Below are positions 37,483-48,949 of a stretch of DNA of 64,000 nt, one piece after another. The position numbers and the translations under genes are program-made. The notes under the pieces were generated by a model. It was not told where the DNA came from. It ran no database searches and was given only the letters and a program-made list of their open reading frames with translations. The stretch is from Pseudonocardia autotrophica (GTDB lineage Bacteria > Actinomycetota > Actinomycetes > Mycobacteriales > Pseudonocardiaceae). Where the stretch lies: contig NZ_JNYD01000004.1 of NCBI RefSeq assembly GCF_000717175.1, positions 124,001 through 188,000 of the forward strand, in the 5' to 3' direction. The stretch's first letter is position 1. Every line of letters begins with the position of its first letter.

Positions 37483-38316
37483 TCAGCGGACGTGCCGGCG
37501 CCGACGATGCACGGTCGGGGGCGTCGGCGCATTCGCGAGGGCCACCACACCCGCGACCGCCACGACGAGGCCCGCCGCGAACGGGACGATCCACCCGCTC
37601 CGGATCGGGTCGCCGAGCAGCACGATGCCCACGAGGCCGGGCGCGATCACCTCGGTCACCGAGAACACCGCCGTGACGCCGGCGAGGCTGCCGATCGCCA
37701 GCGCCCGCGAGTAGCAGGTGATCCCGATGACCCAGTACAGCCCGATCAGGTACGTCGCCGGCTGGCCGGCGAGCTGGCCGACGTCGAACCCGGCGTCGGG
37801 CGCGACGTGCACGGCGCGGACCGCCAGCGACGTCCCGCCGAAGCCCAGGCCCGCGATGAACGACAGCGGCCACGCGGCGGAGAGCCGCCAGACCGCGATC
37901 GCGGCGACGGCCAGCGCCGCCACCCCCGAGGCCAGCACGACGATCGCGGTGCCGGAGAAGTCCGCCGGGGCCTCACCGCCCGCACTCCCCGCGACCACCC
38001 CGAGCCCGAGGACACAGGCCCCGACGCCCACCCGGTCCACCGCCCGCAGCCGGACGCCGTAGAGCCCCCACGTCGCGACGGCCGTCAGGGCGATCGACAG
38101 GCCGAGCGCCGCCTGCACCGCGAACACCGGCAGGTGCCGCAGCGCGACCACGGTGCAGATCCAGCCGAGGCCGTCGACCAGCAGGCCGGCCAGGTACATC
38201 GGCCGCAGGGCCAGGTGCGTGCGCGACGAGGTCTGCTGCGCCGCCGCCGACTGCAGCAGCCCCGCCCCGCTGTTGAGGACGGTCGCGCAGAGGGCGAACA
38301 GCAGGCCGGTCAGCAC
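37483..38316 (-). CDS. EamA/DMT-type membrane transporter
   Basis: The protein has 277 residues and about nine to ten hydrophobic helices in two halves, which is the 10-TM EamA layout. Small residues dominate and there are few charges in the helices. The C-terminus is basic (His-Arg-Arg-Arg-Arg-His). The substrate cannot be read. It lies 27 nt upstream of the alpha/beta hydrolase gene on the same strand, so the two may share a transcript. Confidence 0.82.
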   Translation of the reverse strand: MLTGLLFALCATVLNSGAGLLQSAAAQQTSSRTHLALRPMYLAGLLVDGLGWICTVVALRHLPVFAVQAALGLSIALTAVATWGLYGVRLRAVDRVGVGACVLGLGVVAGSAGGEAPADFSGTAIVVLASGVAALAVAAIAVWRLSAAWPLSFIAGLGFGGTSLAVRAVHVAPDAGFDVGQLAGQPATYLIGLYWVIGITCYSRALAIGSLAGVTAVFSVTEVIAPGLVGIVLLGDPIRSGWIVPFAAGLVVAVAGVVALANAPTPPTVHRRRRHVR

Positions 38317-38372
38317 GGGTGCACGCCTCGGGCCACCTCACCACCGTGGCACGACGGCGGGCCACCGGCAGC

Positions 38373-38654
38373 TCACGCCCGGGTGCGATCCACCTCGACG
38401 ACCGCTCGCGGGGCCGGGACCTCGAAGAACCCGCTCATGAGACCACCGGGGACCGGCGCGTCCTCGTAGCGGGCGGCGCGGGCCTCCTGCAGCCGGGCCC
38501 GGGGCTTCTCGGACAGGTGCACGAACAGCAGCACGAACGCCGTACCGATCAGCGCGGGGATCCCGATCAGCAGCACCGGCCACCCGAAGGCGAGATACGC
38601 GACGACGACCGCCGCGGCCTCGAGACCGATCACCACTCCTGCCAGCCGACCCAC
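38373..38654 (-). CDS. Small two-helix membrane protein
   Basis: The protein has 93 residues, with two hydrophobic helices (about 3-23 and 26-46) followed by a charged helix (Glu-Lys-Pro-Arg-Ala-Arg-Leu-Gln-Glu-Ala-Arg) and an Arg-Thr-Arg-Ala end. It starts with GTG after a GGGAGGGA-like site. No family is recognised. It lies 56 nt before the transporter gene on the same strand and may be co-transcribed. Confidence 0.62.
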   Translation of the reverse strand: MGRLAGVVIGLEAAAVVVAYLAFGWPVLLIGIPALIGTAFVLLFVHLSEKPRARLQEARAARYEDAPVPGGLMSGFFEVPAPRAVVEVDRTRA

Positions 38655-38875
38655 CGCGGGTCCCTCCCCACAACTCGATCTTGACGCGGCGCCCTCGTGG
38701 GGCGCCGCACCCGACTATCGGCCGGGGAGCCGGGGACGTCACGCCGAGTACGGGAGCCGAGACGCAACCGAGACCCGGAACGGGTGACGGGACACCCGGA
38801 GGCCTCCTTCCGGCCACTTGGGGGACACCGAAGCGGACCGGCAGGAGGAGGGGCACGAGGTGCGAGCGCGTCAGG
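38655..38875. other. Intergenic stretch without recognised gene
   Basis: With the adjoining repeat block (38876-38992), this forms a gap of about 340 bp without a gene between the small membrane protein and the Hsp70-like gene. I see no promoter or RNA that I can name. Confidence 0.5.
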
Positions 38876-41057
<2,182 letters not shown>

Positions 41058-41367
41058 CGTCGTTCCCCCCGCCGAACCGGCAGCTCTGCCCCCGGCGCGC
41101 CCCCGCGCGCCTGTGTCGCCATCGCGTGGCGGAGCTGCGCCGTTATCGTCCCCGACCCCCTCCTGACACGATCGGGTGACGCCCGGGGGTGCCGGGCCCC
41201 GGAAGCCCCTAACGGCCCCCCGCCCGATCCCCTATGCCACCCGGTGGGTAACCGTGCCCGATCCCCGATGGCGGGGCCGCCCCGCGCTCCTACCTTTCGG
41301 ATCAACGCCAGCCGGGGTCGCCCGGCGCGACACCGACACACACGATCCACACCTGGAGACGATCCCC
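41058..41367. promoter_or_regulatory. Divergent promoter region of Hsp70-like and IniB-like genes
   Basis: This 310-bp gap has no gene and serves both directions. It holds the 17-bp sequence CCCCTAACGGCCCCCCG (41206-41222), near its midpoint, which recurs exactly before the regulator gene at 48950-48966. A GGAG ribosome site at 41355-41358 precedes the iniB-like ATG. Confidence 0.7.
41206..41222. promoter_or_regulatory. 17-bp motif shared by iniB-like and iniR-like promoters (copy 1)
   Basis: CCCCTAACGGCCCCCCG is identical to 48950-48966. It lies 146 nt before the IniB-like start and 149 nt before the Hsp70-like start. It is a candidate binding site for the LuxR-type regulator encoded at 46284-48941. 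Confidence 0.65.
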
Positions 41368-42195
41368 ATGACGCTTCTCGAGTTCCTCCTCAAGCTCATC
41401 GGCAACGACGAGGAGTCCCTTGAGCTCCAGCAGGACTTCCGCGACAACCCCTCCGAGACGCTCCGCGAGGCCGGCCTCGAGGACCTGACCGCCGAGGACG
41501 TGCACGACGCCCTGGTCCTCATCCAGGACAACGACACCGCGTCCTTCGACCGCAACTACGACACGGGCAGCAACCACCTGGTCGCGGCCGCGGCGGCCCC
41601 GCACCACGGCGGCGGGCACCACGAGGGTGACCACGACGGCCACAAGGGCGCGATCGAGTACATCAACAAGTACGTCACCAACAACCACGTCGACGACCGC
41701 GACACCATTGTCGACAACTCCGTGAACCAGAAGATCGACACCGACGGCGGCGACTTCGACCAGGAGATCGACATCGACGCGGTCACCGCGTCGGGCGACG
41801 GCGCGGTTGCGGCCGGCGGCGACATCGAGGACTCGGTCGTCACCACCGGCGACGACAACGTCGTGGGCGACGACAACAACGTGGTCGAGGGCGACGGCAA
41901 CACCACGGCCTTCGGCACGGGCAACGCCAACAGCGCCTCCTTCGAGGACGTGTCGGTGGACGAGGGCGGCGCGCTCTCCGTCGGCGGCTCCGCGACCGGC
42001 GACTACGACGTCTCCGACTCGTACAACTCGGTCAGCAACGAGACCAACACCAGCGTCGAGATCGAGGACTCCTACAACCAGGACAACGACGTCTCCTTCT
42101 CGCAGGAGTCGGACTCCTACTCGGAGACCAACACCACCGTCGACAGCGAGACCAACGTGCTGAGCGGCAACGAGGTCGACGTCGAGGTCAGCTGA
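41368..42195 (+). CDS. IniB-like protein, N-terminal IniB domain plus Asp/Asn/Ser repeat region
   Basis: The protein has 275 residues. The first 50 or so (Leu-Leu-Glu-Phe-Leu-Leu-Lys-Leu-Ile...Leu-Thr-Ala-Glu-Asp-Val) match the IniB N-terminal domain. Next comes a His-rich segment (about 77-95, with His-His-Gly-Gly-Gly-His-His). Then a long, strongly acidic, low-complexity region carries repeats such as Asp-Asn-Val-Val-Gly-Asp-Asp-Asn-Asn-Val-Val, which could form a beta-solenoid. There is no signal peptide. Mycobacterial IniB is encoded with the dynamins IniA and IniC and is induced by cell-wall inhibitors. The ATG at 41368 follows GGAG by 9 nt. A truncated, frameshifted copy follows. Confidence 0.85.
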   Translation: MTLLEFLLKLIGNDEESLELQQDFRDNPSETLREAGLEDLTAEDVHDALVLIQDNDTASFDRNYDTGSNHLVAAAAAPHHGGGHHEGDHDGHKGAIEYINKYVTNNHVDDRDTIVDNSVNQKIDTDGGDFDQEIDIDAVTASGDGAVAAGGDIEDSVVTTGDDNVVGDDNNVVEGDGNTTAFGTGNANSASFEDVSVDEGGALSVGGSATGDYDVSDSYNSVSNETNTSVEIEDSYNQDNDVSFSQESDSYSETNTTVDSETNVLSGNEVDVEVS

Positions 42196-42247
42196 CCTCC
42201 GCTCCTCCCTCCCTCACGACTTCACGACCTTCACGGAGACGAACGAC

Positions 42248-42825
42248 ATGGCTTCCCCCCAGACCCTGATCGAGCTGCTGCTCAGCCTGCTCAACGACCC
42301 GGAGGCCGCCGAGGCCTTCAAGGCCGACCCGGCCGCCTACATCGAGGGCTGCGGCCTCACCGAGTTCACCGCCGAGGACGTGCACGACGCCGCGCTCCTC
42401 ATCCAGGACAACGACGACTCGGACTTCGACCGGGTGCCGTGGCCGCCGGCGGCGACATCGAGGACTCCACGATCACGACCGGCAACGGCAACGTCGTGGG
42501 CGACGGCAACAACGTGGTCGACGGCGACGACAACACCACCGCCTTCGGCTCCGGCGACGCCAACAGCGCGTCCTTCGAGGACGTCTCGGTGGACGACGGC
42601 GGCGCGCTGTCCGTCGGCGGCACGGCCTCCGGCAACTACGACGTCGACAACTCGGGCAACGAGTACTCGACCGAGACCAACAACTCGACCTCGATCGACG
42701 ACTCGTACAACCAGGACAACGACTTCGAGTCGAGCGTCTCGGACGAGGACACCACGATCAGCAACACCGACGTCGACACCGAGACGAACATCGGCAGCGG
42801 TAACGACGTGACCGTCGACGCCTGA
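42248..42825 (+). pseudogene. Second IniB-like gene, frameshifted by internal deletion
   Basis: The ATG at 42248 (GGAG 9 nt upstream) opens an IniB N-terminal domain like that of the first copy. After Asp-Phe-Asp-Arg (42422-42433) the matching sequence continues in another frame: Gly-Ala-Val-Ala-Ala-Gly-Gly-Asp-Ile-Glu-Asp from 42433 to the stop at 42823-42825. Against copy 1, about 247 nt (82 codons plus one base), including the His-rich segment, are missing. As written, the upstream frame stays open to 42811 with an unrelated Thr/Arg/Ser-rich tail. A GTG at 42439 could start the downstream part alone. A sequencing error, a pseudogene or a real frameshift cannot be told apart here. Confidence 0.75.
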
Positions 42826-42840
42826 CACGCCTCCCGCGTG

Positions 42841-42884
42841 ACGAACGCCCCGGCACCCTCACCCGAGGGTGTCGGGGCCTTCGT
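42841..42884 (+). terminator. Long hairpin between IniB-like and dynamin genes
   Basis: GCCCCGGCACCCTC (42847-42860) pairs with GAGGGTGTCGGGGC (42865-42878) over 14 bp with one G-U pair and a 4-nt loop. ACGAA and TTCGT extend the stem after one mismatch. It lies 15 nt after the iniB2 stop and 78 nt before the dynamin gene, so it may end or attenuate the iniB transcript. Confidence 0.75.
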
Positions 42885-42962
42885 CGTGGACGCGGTCCTC
42901 GTGTAGGCAGAATGTGACGGACAGGTGTCCCGGCGGTCGGGACCGGGGAGGACGACGATTCG

Positions 42963-44777
42963 GTGGCGGTACCGGCAGCGGTCCAGCTGGTCGACCTGGC
43001 GCTCAAGGCCACGTCGGCCTACGAGCGTCCGGACCTCGCCGTCCGGCTGCAGGCGACCCGGGCCCGGCTGGCCGACCCGAACGTCCGGGTGCTGATCGTC
43101 GGGGAGTTCAAGCAGGGCAAGAGCCAGCTGGTGAACGCGCTGGTCAACGCCCCGGTCTGCCCCGTCGACGATGACATCTCCACCGCCGTGCCCACCGAGG
43201 TCCGGTTCGCCGAGACCACCACGGTGACCCTGGTGAAGGTGCCGCCGGGTGCGACGGAGGACGCCGAGCCGGTCGAGGAGCGGACGGTCGTCGAGACCTC
43301 CCGGCTGGCCGACTTCGTCTCCGAGGCCGGCAACCCGGAGAACCGTGCCGGCCTGCACCACGCCGAGGTCACCCTGCCGCGCAAGCTGCTGCAGAGCGGC
43401 CTGGTGCTCGTCGACACCCCCGGCGTCGGCGGGCTGGGTTCCGCGCACGGCGCCGCGACCATGGCCGCCCTGCCGACCGCCGACGCCGTCGTCCTGGTCT
43501 CGGACGCCGCGCAGGAGTACACCGCGCCGGAGATCGACTTCCTGCGCTCGGCGATGGGCCTGTGCCCCAACGTCGGGTGCGTGGTCACCAAGACCGACCT
43601 GTACCCGCACTGGCGCAAGATCGTCGAGCTCGACAAGGGGCACCTGCGGAAGGCCGGCGTCGAGGCGGAGATCTACCCCGTCTCGTCGGCGCTGCGGCTC
43701 GCGGGCGCCGAGACCGGCGACGCCGAGCTGATGAGCGAGTCCGGGTTCGCGCCGCTGGTCGGCTTCCTGCTGCGCAAGGTCGTCGCCCGGGCGGACGACC
43801 TGGACCGCCGCTCGACCAGCCAGGACGTCCGGGCCGTCGCCGAGCAGCTGTCCGCGCAGTTCACCGCCGAGCTCGCCGCCCTGGAGGACCCGGGCAAGGC
43901 CGAGGCGCTGGTCGAGGAGCTGACCCGGGCCAAGGCGCGGGCGGACGACCTGCGGCAGCGGTCGGCGCGCTGGCAGATCACCCTGAACGACGGCGTCGCC
44001 GACCTGATCTCGGACATCGAGTACGACCTGCGGGACCGGCTCCGCTCGGTGACCCGCGAGGCCGAGCAGCTGCTCGACGACGCCGACCCGGCCGACATCT
44101 GGGACCAGTTCGCCCAGTGGTTCCACCAGCAGGTGAGCCAGGCGACCTCGGCCAACTACGTGTGGACCGCGCAGCGCGCCCGCTGGCTCGCCGAGCAGGT
44201 CTCCGAGCACTTCGCCGAGGGGGCGGACGCCGCCCTCCCCGAGATCCACATCGACGGGAGCAGGCTGGGCGGCGTGGTCCAGGCCCTCGAGCAGCCGGAG
44301 GGCGAGAAGTTCGGGATCGGCCAGAAGCTGTTCGTCGGCATGCGCGGCGGCTACGGCGGCCTGTTGATGATCGGGCTCGCCACGAGCTTCGCCGGCCTCG
44401 CCCTGCTCAACCCCTTCTCCATCGCGGCCGGCCTGCTGTTCGGCGGCAAGACCGTGCGGGACGAGCGCAAACGGCTGCGCGAGCGGCGCCGGGCCGAGGC
44501 GAAGACGGCCGTCCGCCGGCACATCGACGAGGTGACCTTCCAGGTCGGCAAGGACTCCCGGGACACCCTGCGCCGCGCCCAGCGCCAGCTCCGCGACCAC
44601 TTCACCGTGCTGGCCGAGGAGCTGTCGGTGTCGCTGGCGACCTCGGTGTCCGCGGCGCAGAGCGCGGTGAACACGGACGTCTCGCAGCGGCAGAAGCGGA
44701 TCGAGGACCTGAAGGCCGAGATCGCCCGGGTCGAGTCCCTGGCGAAGCGGGCCCGGGCGCTGGTGGACGAGAAGTGA
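42963..44777 (+). CDS. Dynamin-like GTPase, IniA-like
   Basis: The protein has 604 residues. The GTPase domain has G1 Gly-Glu-Phe-Lys-Gln-Gly-Lys-Ser near residue 48, a G2 Thr in the Thr-Ala-Val-Pro-Thr region, G3 Asp-Thr-Pro-Gly-Val-Gly near 149 and G4 Thr-Lys-Thr-Asp near 210. Helical stalk regions flank a hydrophobic segment (about 460-492, Leu-Leu-Met-Ile-Gly-Leu-Ala) that fits a membrane-insertion loop. A C-terminal coiled helix follows. Bacterial dynamins of this type remodel or repair membranes; mycobacterial IniA is linked to isoniazid response. The GTG start follows GGGGAGG. It is coupled by GTGA overlap to the second dynamin gene. Confidence 0.9.
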   Translation: MAVPAAVQLVDLALKATSAYERPDLAVRLQATRARLADPNVRVLIVGEFKQGKSQLVNALVNAPVCPVDDDISTAVPTEVRFAETTTVTLVKVPPGATEDAEPVEERTVVETSRLADFVSEAGNPENRAGLHHAEVTLPRKLLQSGLVLVDTPGVGGLGSAHGAATMAALPTADAVVLVSDAAQEYTAPEIDFLRSAMGLCPNVGCVVTKTDLYPHWRKIVELDKGHLRKAGVEAEIYPVSSALRLAGAETGDAELMSESGFAPLVGFLLRKVVARADDLDRRSTSQDVRAVAEQLSAQFTAELAALEDPGKAEALVEELTRAKARADDLRQRSARWQITLNDGVADLISDIEYDLRDRLRSVTREAEQLLDDADPADIWDQFAQWFHQQVSQATSANYVWTAQRARWLAEQVSEHFAEGADAALPEIHIDGSRLGGVVQALEQPEGEKFGIGQKLFVGMRGGYGGLLMIGLATSFAGLALLNPFSIAAGLLFGGKTVRDERKRLRERRRAEAKTAVRRHIDEVTFQVGKDSRDTLRRAQRQLRDHFTVLAEELSVSLATSVSAAQSAVNTDVSQRQKRIEDLKAEIARVESLAKRARALVDEK

Positions 44778-46273
44778 CCGAACACTCCACCCTCCGGACC
44801 TCGGCGCAGCCGGTCGGCCTGGGCGCCGAGGTCCGCACCCTGCTCCGCCGCACGATCGACGTCTACGCCGACAGCCCGCAGGCCGTCGGCTGGCTGCGCC
44901 ACCACCTCGCCCGGTTCGAGGAGCCGCTGCGCGTGGCGATCGCGGGCAAGGTCAAGGCGGGCAAGTCGACGCTGCTCAACGCCCTGGTCGGCGAGGAGAT
45001 CGCGCCGACGGACGCCGGGGAGTGCACCCGGGTCGTCACCTGGTACCAGGACGCGCCGGCGCCGCGGGTGCAGATGTTCCCGCGCGCCGGGGCGCCGCGG
45101 CAGCTCACGATCGCCCGGTCGCAGGGCGCCCTGCAGCTCGACCTCGGCGGGCTCCCGGCCGAGCAGGTGGACCGGCTGGTCGTCGACTGGCCGTCGCAGT
45201 ACCTGCGGTCCACCACGCTGGTCGACACCCCGGGCATCGCCTCGCTGTCGGCCGACGCCGCCGCGCGCGCCGGGGCCTTCCTCGCGCCGGACGACTCGCC
45301 CTCGCAGGCCGACGCCGTCGTCTACCTGATGCGGCACCTGCACAGCACGGACGTGCGGTTCCTCGAGTCCTTCCTGGACCGCGGGGTCGCCCGGGCCACC
45401 CCGGTGAACACGATCGCGGTGCTGTCCCGGGCGGACGAGATCGGCGTCGGGCGGCTCGACGCGCTCACCTCGGCCCGCCGCATCGCCCGCCGGTACCGGG
45501 CGGACGCGAAGATCCGGGGGCTCTGCCAGACCGTCGTCGCGGTGGCCGGGCTGCTCGCCCAGACCGGGCGCACCATGCGGCAGGACGAGTACGGGGCGCT
45601 CGCGACCCTCGCCGGGATGCCGCGCGCCGAGCTCGACGCCCTGCTCCTCTCCGCGGACCGGTTCGCCACCCGCGAGGTCGAGGGCGCGCCCGCGCCGGAG
45701 GTGCGCGGGCGCCTGGTGGAGCGGTTCGGGCTCTTCGGCGTCCGGCTCGGCACCACCCTGATCCGCCAGGGCGTGACCGACCCGTCCGCGCTGGCCTCCG
45801 AGCTGGTGCGGCGCAGCGGGCTGGAGGAGCTGCGCACGGTGCTCGCCACGCAGTTCGCCGAGCGCCGCGAGCTGCTCAAGGCACGGTCGGCGCTGCTCGC
45901 CGTCGAGCTCGTCCTGCAGCGCGAGCCGCGGCCCACCGCGCAGCCGATCGCCGCGGAGATGGAGCGGATCCTCGCCGGCGCCCACGAGTTCGTCGAGCTG
46001 CGGATGCTGTCCGCGCTGCGGGCCGGGGCCGTCACCTTCCCGGCCGACGCGCTCGACGACGCCGAACGCCTCCTCGGCGGCGACGGCAGCGGCGTGGCCG
46101 CCCGGCTGGGTCTCGACCCCGCCTCGGGGCCGGACGACCTGCGCGCCGCCGCGCTCGACGCCGTCGTCCGGTGGCAGCGGCGGGCCGAGAGCCCGCTGGC
46201 GAGCCGGGCGACCGCCGACGCCGCGCGGGTGGTCGTGCGCAGCTGCGAGGGGATGCTCGCCCGACTCCGCTGA
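44774..46273 (+). CDS. Dynamin-like GTPase, IniC-like
   Basis: The protein has 499 residues. The GTPase domain has G1 Gly-Lys-Val-Lys-Ala-Gly-Lys-Ser-Thr near residue 57, G3 Asp-Thr-Pro-Gly near 152 and a G4-like Ser-Arg-Ala-Asp near 217. Helical regions follow, with no long hydrophobic segment comparable to that of the first dynamin. The pair probably forms a hetero-assembly, as two-gene bacterial dynamins often do, with the upstream protein supplying membrane insertion. It ends 10 nt from the convergent regulator gene. Confidence 0.88.
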   Translation: MTEHSTLRTSAQPVGLGAEVRTLLRRTIDVYADSPQAVGWLRHHLARFEEPLRVAIAGKVKAGKSTLLNALVGEEIAPTDAGECTRVVTWYQDAPAPRVQMFPRAGAPRQLTIARSQGALQLDLGGLPAEQVDRLVVDWPSQYLRSTTLVDTPGIASLSADAAARAGAFLAPDDSPSQADAVVYLMRHLHSTDVRFLESFLDRGVARATPVNTIAVLSRADEIGVGRLDALTSARRIARRYRADAKIRGLCQTVVAVAGLLAQTGRTMRQDEYGALATLAGMPRAELDALLLSADRFATREVEGAPAPEVRGRLVERFGLFGVRLGTTLIRQGVTDPSALASELVRRSGLEELRTVLATQFAERRELLKARSALLAVELVLQREPRPTAQPIAAEMERILAGAHEFVELRMLSALRAGAVTFPADALDDAERLLGGDGSGVAARLGLDPASGPDDLRAAALDAVVRWQRRAESPLASRATADAARVVVRSCEGMLARLR

Positions 46274-46283
46274 GCGGTGGTGC

Positions 46284-48941
46284 TCAGCCGACGATCCGCT
46301 TGAGCTGCGCGAACAGCTCGCCGCGGCTCGTCGACCCGAGCCGCTGGCGCATCCGGGCCACGTGGTGCTCCACGGTCTTGGCCGAGATGAACAGCTTCTC
46401 GCCGATCTGCTTGTAGGTCAGGCCCTCCAGCACCAGCGCGGCGACCTCGCGCTCGCGGTCGGAGAGCTGGCCGTCGGCGGGCTCCTCCTCGGCCGGCACG
46501 CCGGCCGCTTCCGGACCGGGGTCCTGCGGGCGGGCCGGGGCCGGCGGCGTCTGCTGGCCCTGCAGCGCGCGGGCGCAGGTCAGCAGCGCGCTCATCGCCC
46601 GGCGGTCGTCCGTGCGGATCGCCGCCTGCCCGGCGAGCTTGCCGCCGTCCCAGGACAGGCCGACGGCGTGCAGGCCGCGGGCGGCCGCCTCGACCGCGCC
46701 GGCGTCCACGTGCGAGTCGAGCAGCGCCACCCAGTGCGGTGCCGCGACCGCCATGGCCTCGGCGAACCGGCTGCCGCAGGCCGCGTCCTGCAGGGCCGCG
46801 GCGTGCCCGGCGGCCTCCTCGCGGTCCTCGGCCAGGATCGCCGCGTGCAGCCGCGCCCAGTGCAGCGGCGCGGCCCAGAGCGGCGGACTGCCGAGGCGGT
46901 CGAGCAGGGCCTCGGCCTCGTCGAGGTGCGGGCGGACCCAGCTCGGCTCGCGCAGCCGGGTCGCCGCGATGGCCAGCTCGCCCAGCGGCTGCAGCACGAA
47001 CAGGTCGACGGGGTGGCGCACGATCGCCTCGCGGGCGCGACCCCAGAGCGGCATCAGCGAGGCGAGGTCGCCCGCGCGGCGGGCGAGCGCGACCTCCAGT
47101 GCGGAGGCGAGCAGCTCGTCGCGGGGTTCGAGGGCGTCCCGGCCGATGGCGTCGAGGTGCGCCCGGGCGGACCCGAAGGCGCCGCGGTTCAACGCGATCC
47201 AGCCGAGCAGGAGCCGGTGCCGGGCCGCGGCGGCGGGCCCGCCGAGCCGGACGGTGACCGCCCGCTCCAGCAGCGACTTCGCGACGTCGAGCTCCCCGGT
47301 CTGGACCGCGACGAGCGCGGCGAGGGCGGCCGGGGTGTCGGGCAACAGGGCGGCGCGGGTGGAGGACTCGAGCAGCGCGGCGGCCCGGGCGAGCTGGGAG
47401 AGCGCGCGCGTGGGCGAGCCGGTGACCGAGTCGAGTACGCCCTGGGCGGTGAGCTCCTCGGCCCCGGCGAGCAGCGTCGGCGGCCGCGCCGGGCCGCCGG
47501 TGGCCGGGCCGCCGCCGAAGCCGGGCGGGGCACCGAGCACGGCACCGGCCGACGTCGCGGGGCCGCTGGGGACCGGTGGCGGTGCCGGGACGTGGAGGGC
47601 GGCCCGGGCCTCGTCGAGGGCCCCCGTGCCGACGAGCGCGGGGATCGCCAGCGCCGTCGGCGCCCCGGCCCCGGCCATCCAGCGGTAGAGCTCGGCGCTG
47701 CGGGCGAGCATCCCGCGGTGGGCGAGGACCGCGGCGGCGACGGTCCCGGCGCGCAGGGCGTCGTCGACGTCGACCCGGTCCAGTGAGGACAGGACCTGGT
47801 CGGCCTCGGCGAGGGCGTCGTCGAGCCGCCCGGCGCGGATCGCGGCCTCGGCGCGGCGCGCGGCCAGCGGCAGGGCGGGCGCCCCGGCGGTGACGGCGGC
47901 GGCGTAGAAGGGTCCGGCGTCCTCGTCGGCGTCGGTGCGGGTGAGCTCGTCCCCCGCGGCGGTGAAGACCTCCGCCGACCGGGTGCCGGTGGCGCCGGTG
48001 CCGAGCATCCCGCGGGCCGCGGTGAGCACGCTGCCGCCGCGGTCCAGCTCGATCTCGGCGAGCGTGCGGCGGATCTCCAGCCGCCGCGCCTCGGGGACGG
48101 CGCGCAGGATCGCGCCGGCCACGAGGGGAGCGGGTCCGCCGGAGGGCGTGAAGACGGCCGCGGTGCGCGCCTCCTCGACGAGCTCGTCGACCTCGTCGAT
48201 CCCGCCGCCCGCGGAGTCGAGCAGGCCGAGCAGGGGGACCAGCACCTCGGCGTCGAGCGGGGCGCCCAGGGCGACGGCGACGGCCAGCTCCCGGACCCGG
48301 GCGTCGAGCGCCCAGAGCCGGTGCCCGAGCTGGTCGAGCAGGCCGGTCGGCACGGGCACCCGCAGCGAGCCGGGCGGGGCGTCGCGCAGCAGCCGGGAGC
48401 GGTTCTGCGGCCCGATCCGCTCGACGATCTCGGCGAGCATGCGGTCCACCAGCGCCGGCAGGCCCGCGGTCTTCGTGTGGACGTGCTCCACCAGCGGGTC
48501 CGCGGCCGGGCCGCCGAGCAGGCGCGCGGCCCGGGCAGCGACGCCGGTGCGGTCGAGGGTGCCGAGGACCAGCGGGGGCCGGTGGGTGCTGAGCGCGGCG
48601 CCGAGGGCGGCCAGCTGAGGGGTGCGGGGCCACGGCCGGCGGGCGACGACGAGCCGCGCTCCGGGCAGGGCCGCGCGCTCGCACAGCAGGTCGAGTGCCT
48701 GCGCGGACAGGTCGTGGGCGTCGTCGACGACGAGGGGGCCGTCCCCGGCGCCCTCGACCGTGTCGGTGACCGAGGTGGACCACGCTGCCGCGACGGCGCG
48801 CAGGGTCGTGGTCTTGCCGGCCCCGGCCGGCCCGACGACGTCGCACACCAGGGCCGCGCCGGGATCCGCGGCGACCGCGCGGACGAGCCGGCGCGCCGCG
48901 GGCGCCCCGGCCAGCGCTTCTCCCGGGTCCGGTTCGGACAC
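46284..48941 (-). CDS. IniR-like LuxR-family ATP-binding regulator
   Basis: The protein has 885 residues. An N-terminal STAND/AAA-type ATPase domain has Gly-Pro-Ala-Gly-Ala-Gly-Lys-Thr-Thr (about 35-43) and Leu-Val-Val-Asp-Asp-Ala-His near 70. A long Ala-rich helical-repeat (TPR-like) middle follows, and then a LuxR helix-turn-helix at the end (Leu-Ser-Asp-Arg-Glu-Arg-Glu-Val-Ala...Lys-Thr-Val-Glu-His-His). This MalT-type layout matches IniR (Rv0339c), the iniBAC regulator of mycobacteria. The GTG at 48941 follows a GGGGGTGG-type site. The 17-bp motif shared with the iniB promoter lies 9 nt upstream, which suggests autoregulation. It is convergent with the dynamin genes. Confidence 0.87.
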   Translation of the reverse strand: MSEPDPGEALAGAPAARRLVRAVAADPGAALVCDVVGPAGAGKTTTLRAVAAAWSTSVTDTVEGAGDGPLVVDDAHDLSAQALDLLCERAALPGARLVVARRPWPRTPQLAALGAALSTHRPPLVLGTLDRTGVAARAARLLGGPAADPLVEHVHTKTAGLPALVDRMLAEIVERIGPQNRSRLLRDAPPGSLRVPVPTGLLDQLGHRLWALDARVRELAVAVALGAPLDAEVLVPLLGLLDSAGGGIDEVDELVEEARTAAVFTPSGGPAPLVAGAILRAVPEARRLEIRRTLAEIELDRGGSVLTAARGMLGTGATGTRSAEVFTAAGDELTRTDADEDAGPFYAAAVTAGAPALPLAARRAEAAIRAGRLDDALAEADQVLSSLDRVDVDDALRAGTVAAAVLAHRGMLARSAELYRWMAGAGAPTALAIPALVGTGALDEARAALHVPAPPPVPSGPATSAGAVLGAPPGFGGGPATGGPARPPTLLAGAEELTAQGVLDSVTGSPTRALSQLARAAALLESSTRAALLPDTPAALAALVAVQTGELDVAKSLLERAVTVRLGGPAAAARHRLLLGWIALNRGAFGSARAHLDAIGRDALEPRDELLASALEVALARRAGDLASLMPLWGRAREAIVRHPVDLFVLQPLGELAIAATRLREPSWVRPHLDEAEALLDRLGSPPLWAAPLHWARLHAAILAEDREEAAGHAAALQDAACGSRFAEAMAVAAPHWVALLDSHVDAGAVEAAARGLHAVGLSWDGGKLAGQAAIRTDDRRAMSALLTCARALQGQQTPPAPARPQDPGPEAAGVPAEEEPADGQLSDREREVAALVLEGLTYKQIGEKLFISAKTVEHHVARMRQRLGSTSRGELFAQLKRIVG

Positions 48942-48949
48942 CGTTCCAC

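Noticed and set aside
45322..48846. Minus-strand open frame of over 1100 codons across the regulator and dynamin genes
   Set aside because: It crosses two convergent real genes in a wrong frame and is Arg/Ala/Pro-rich without motifs.
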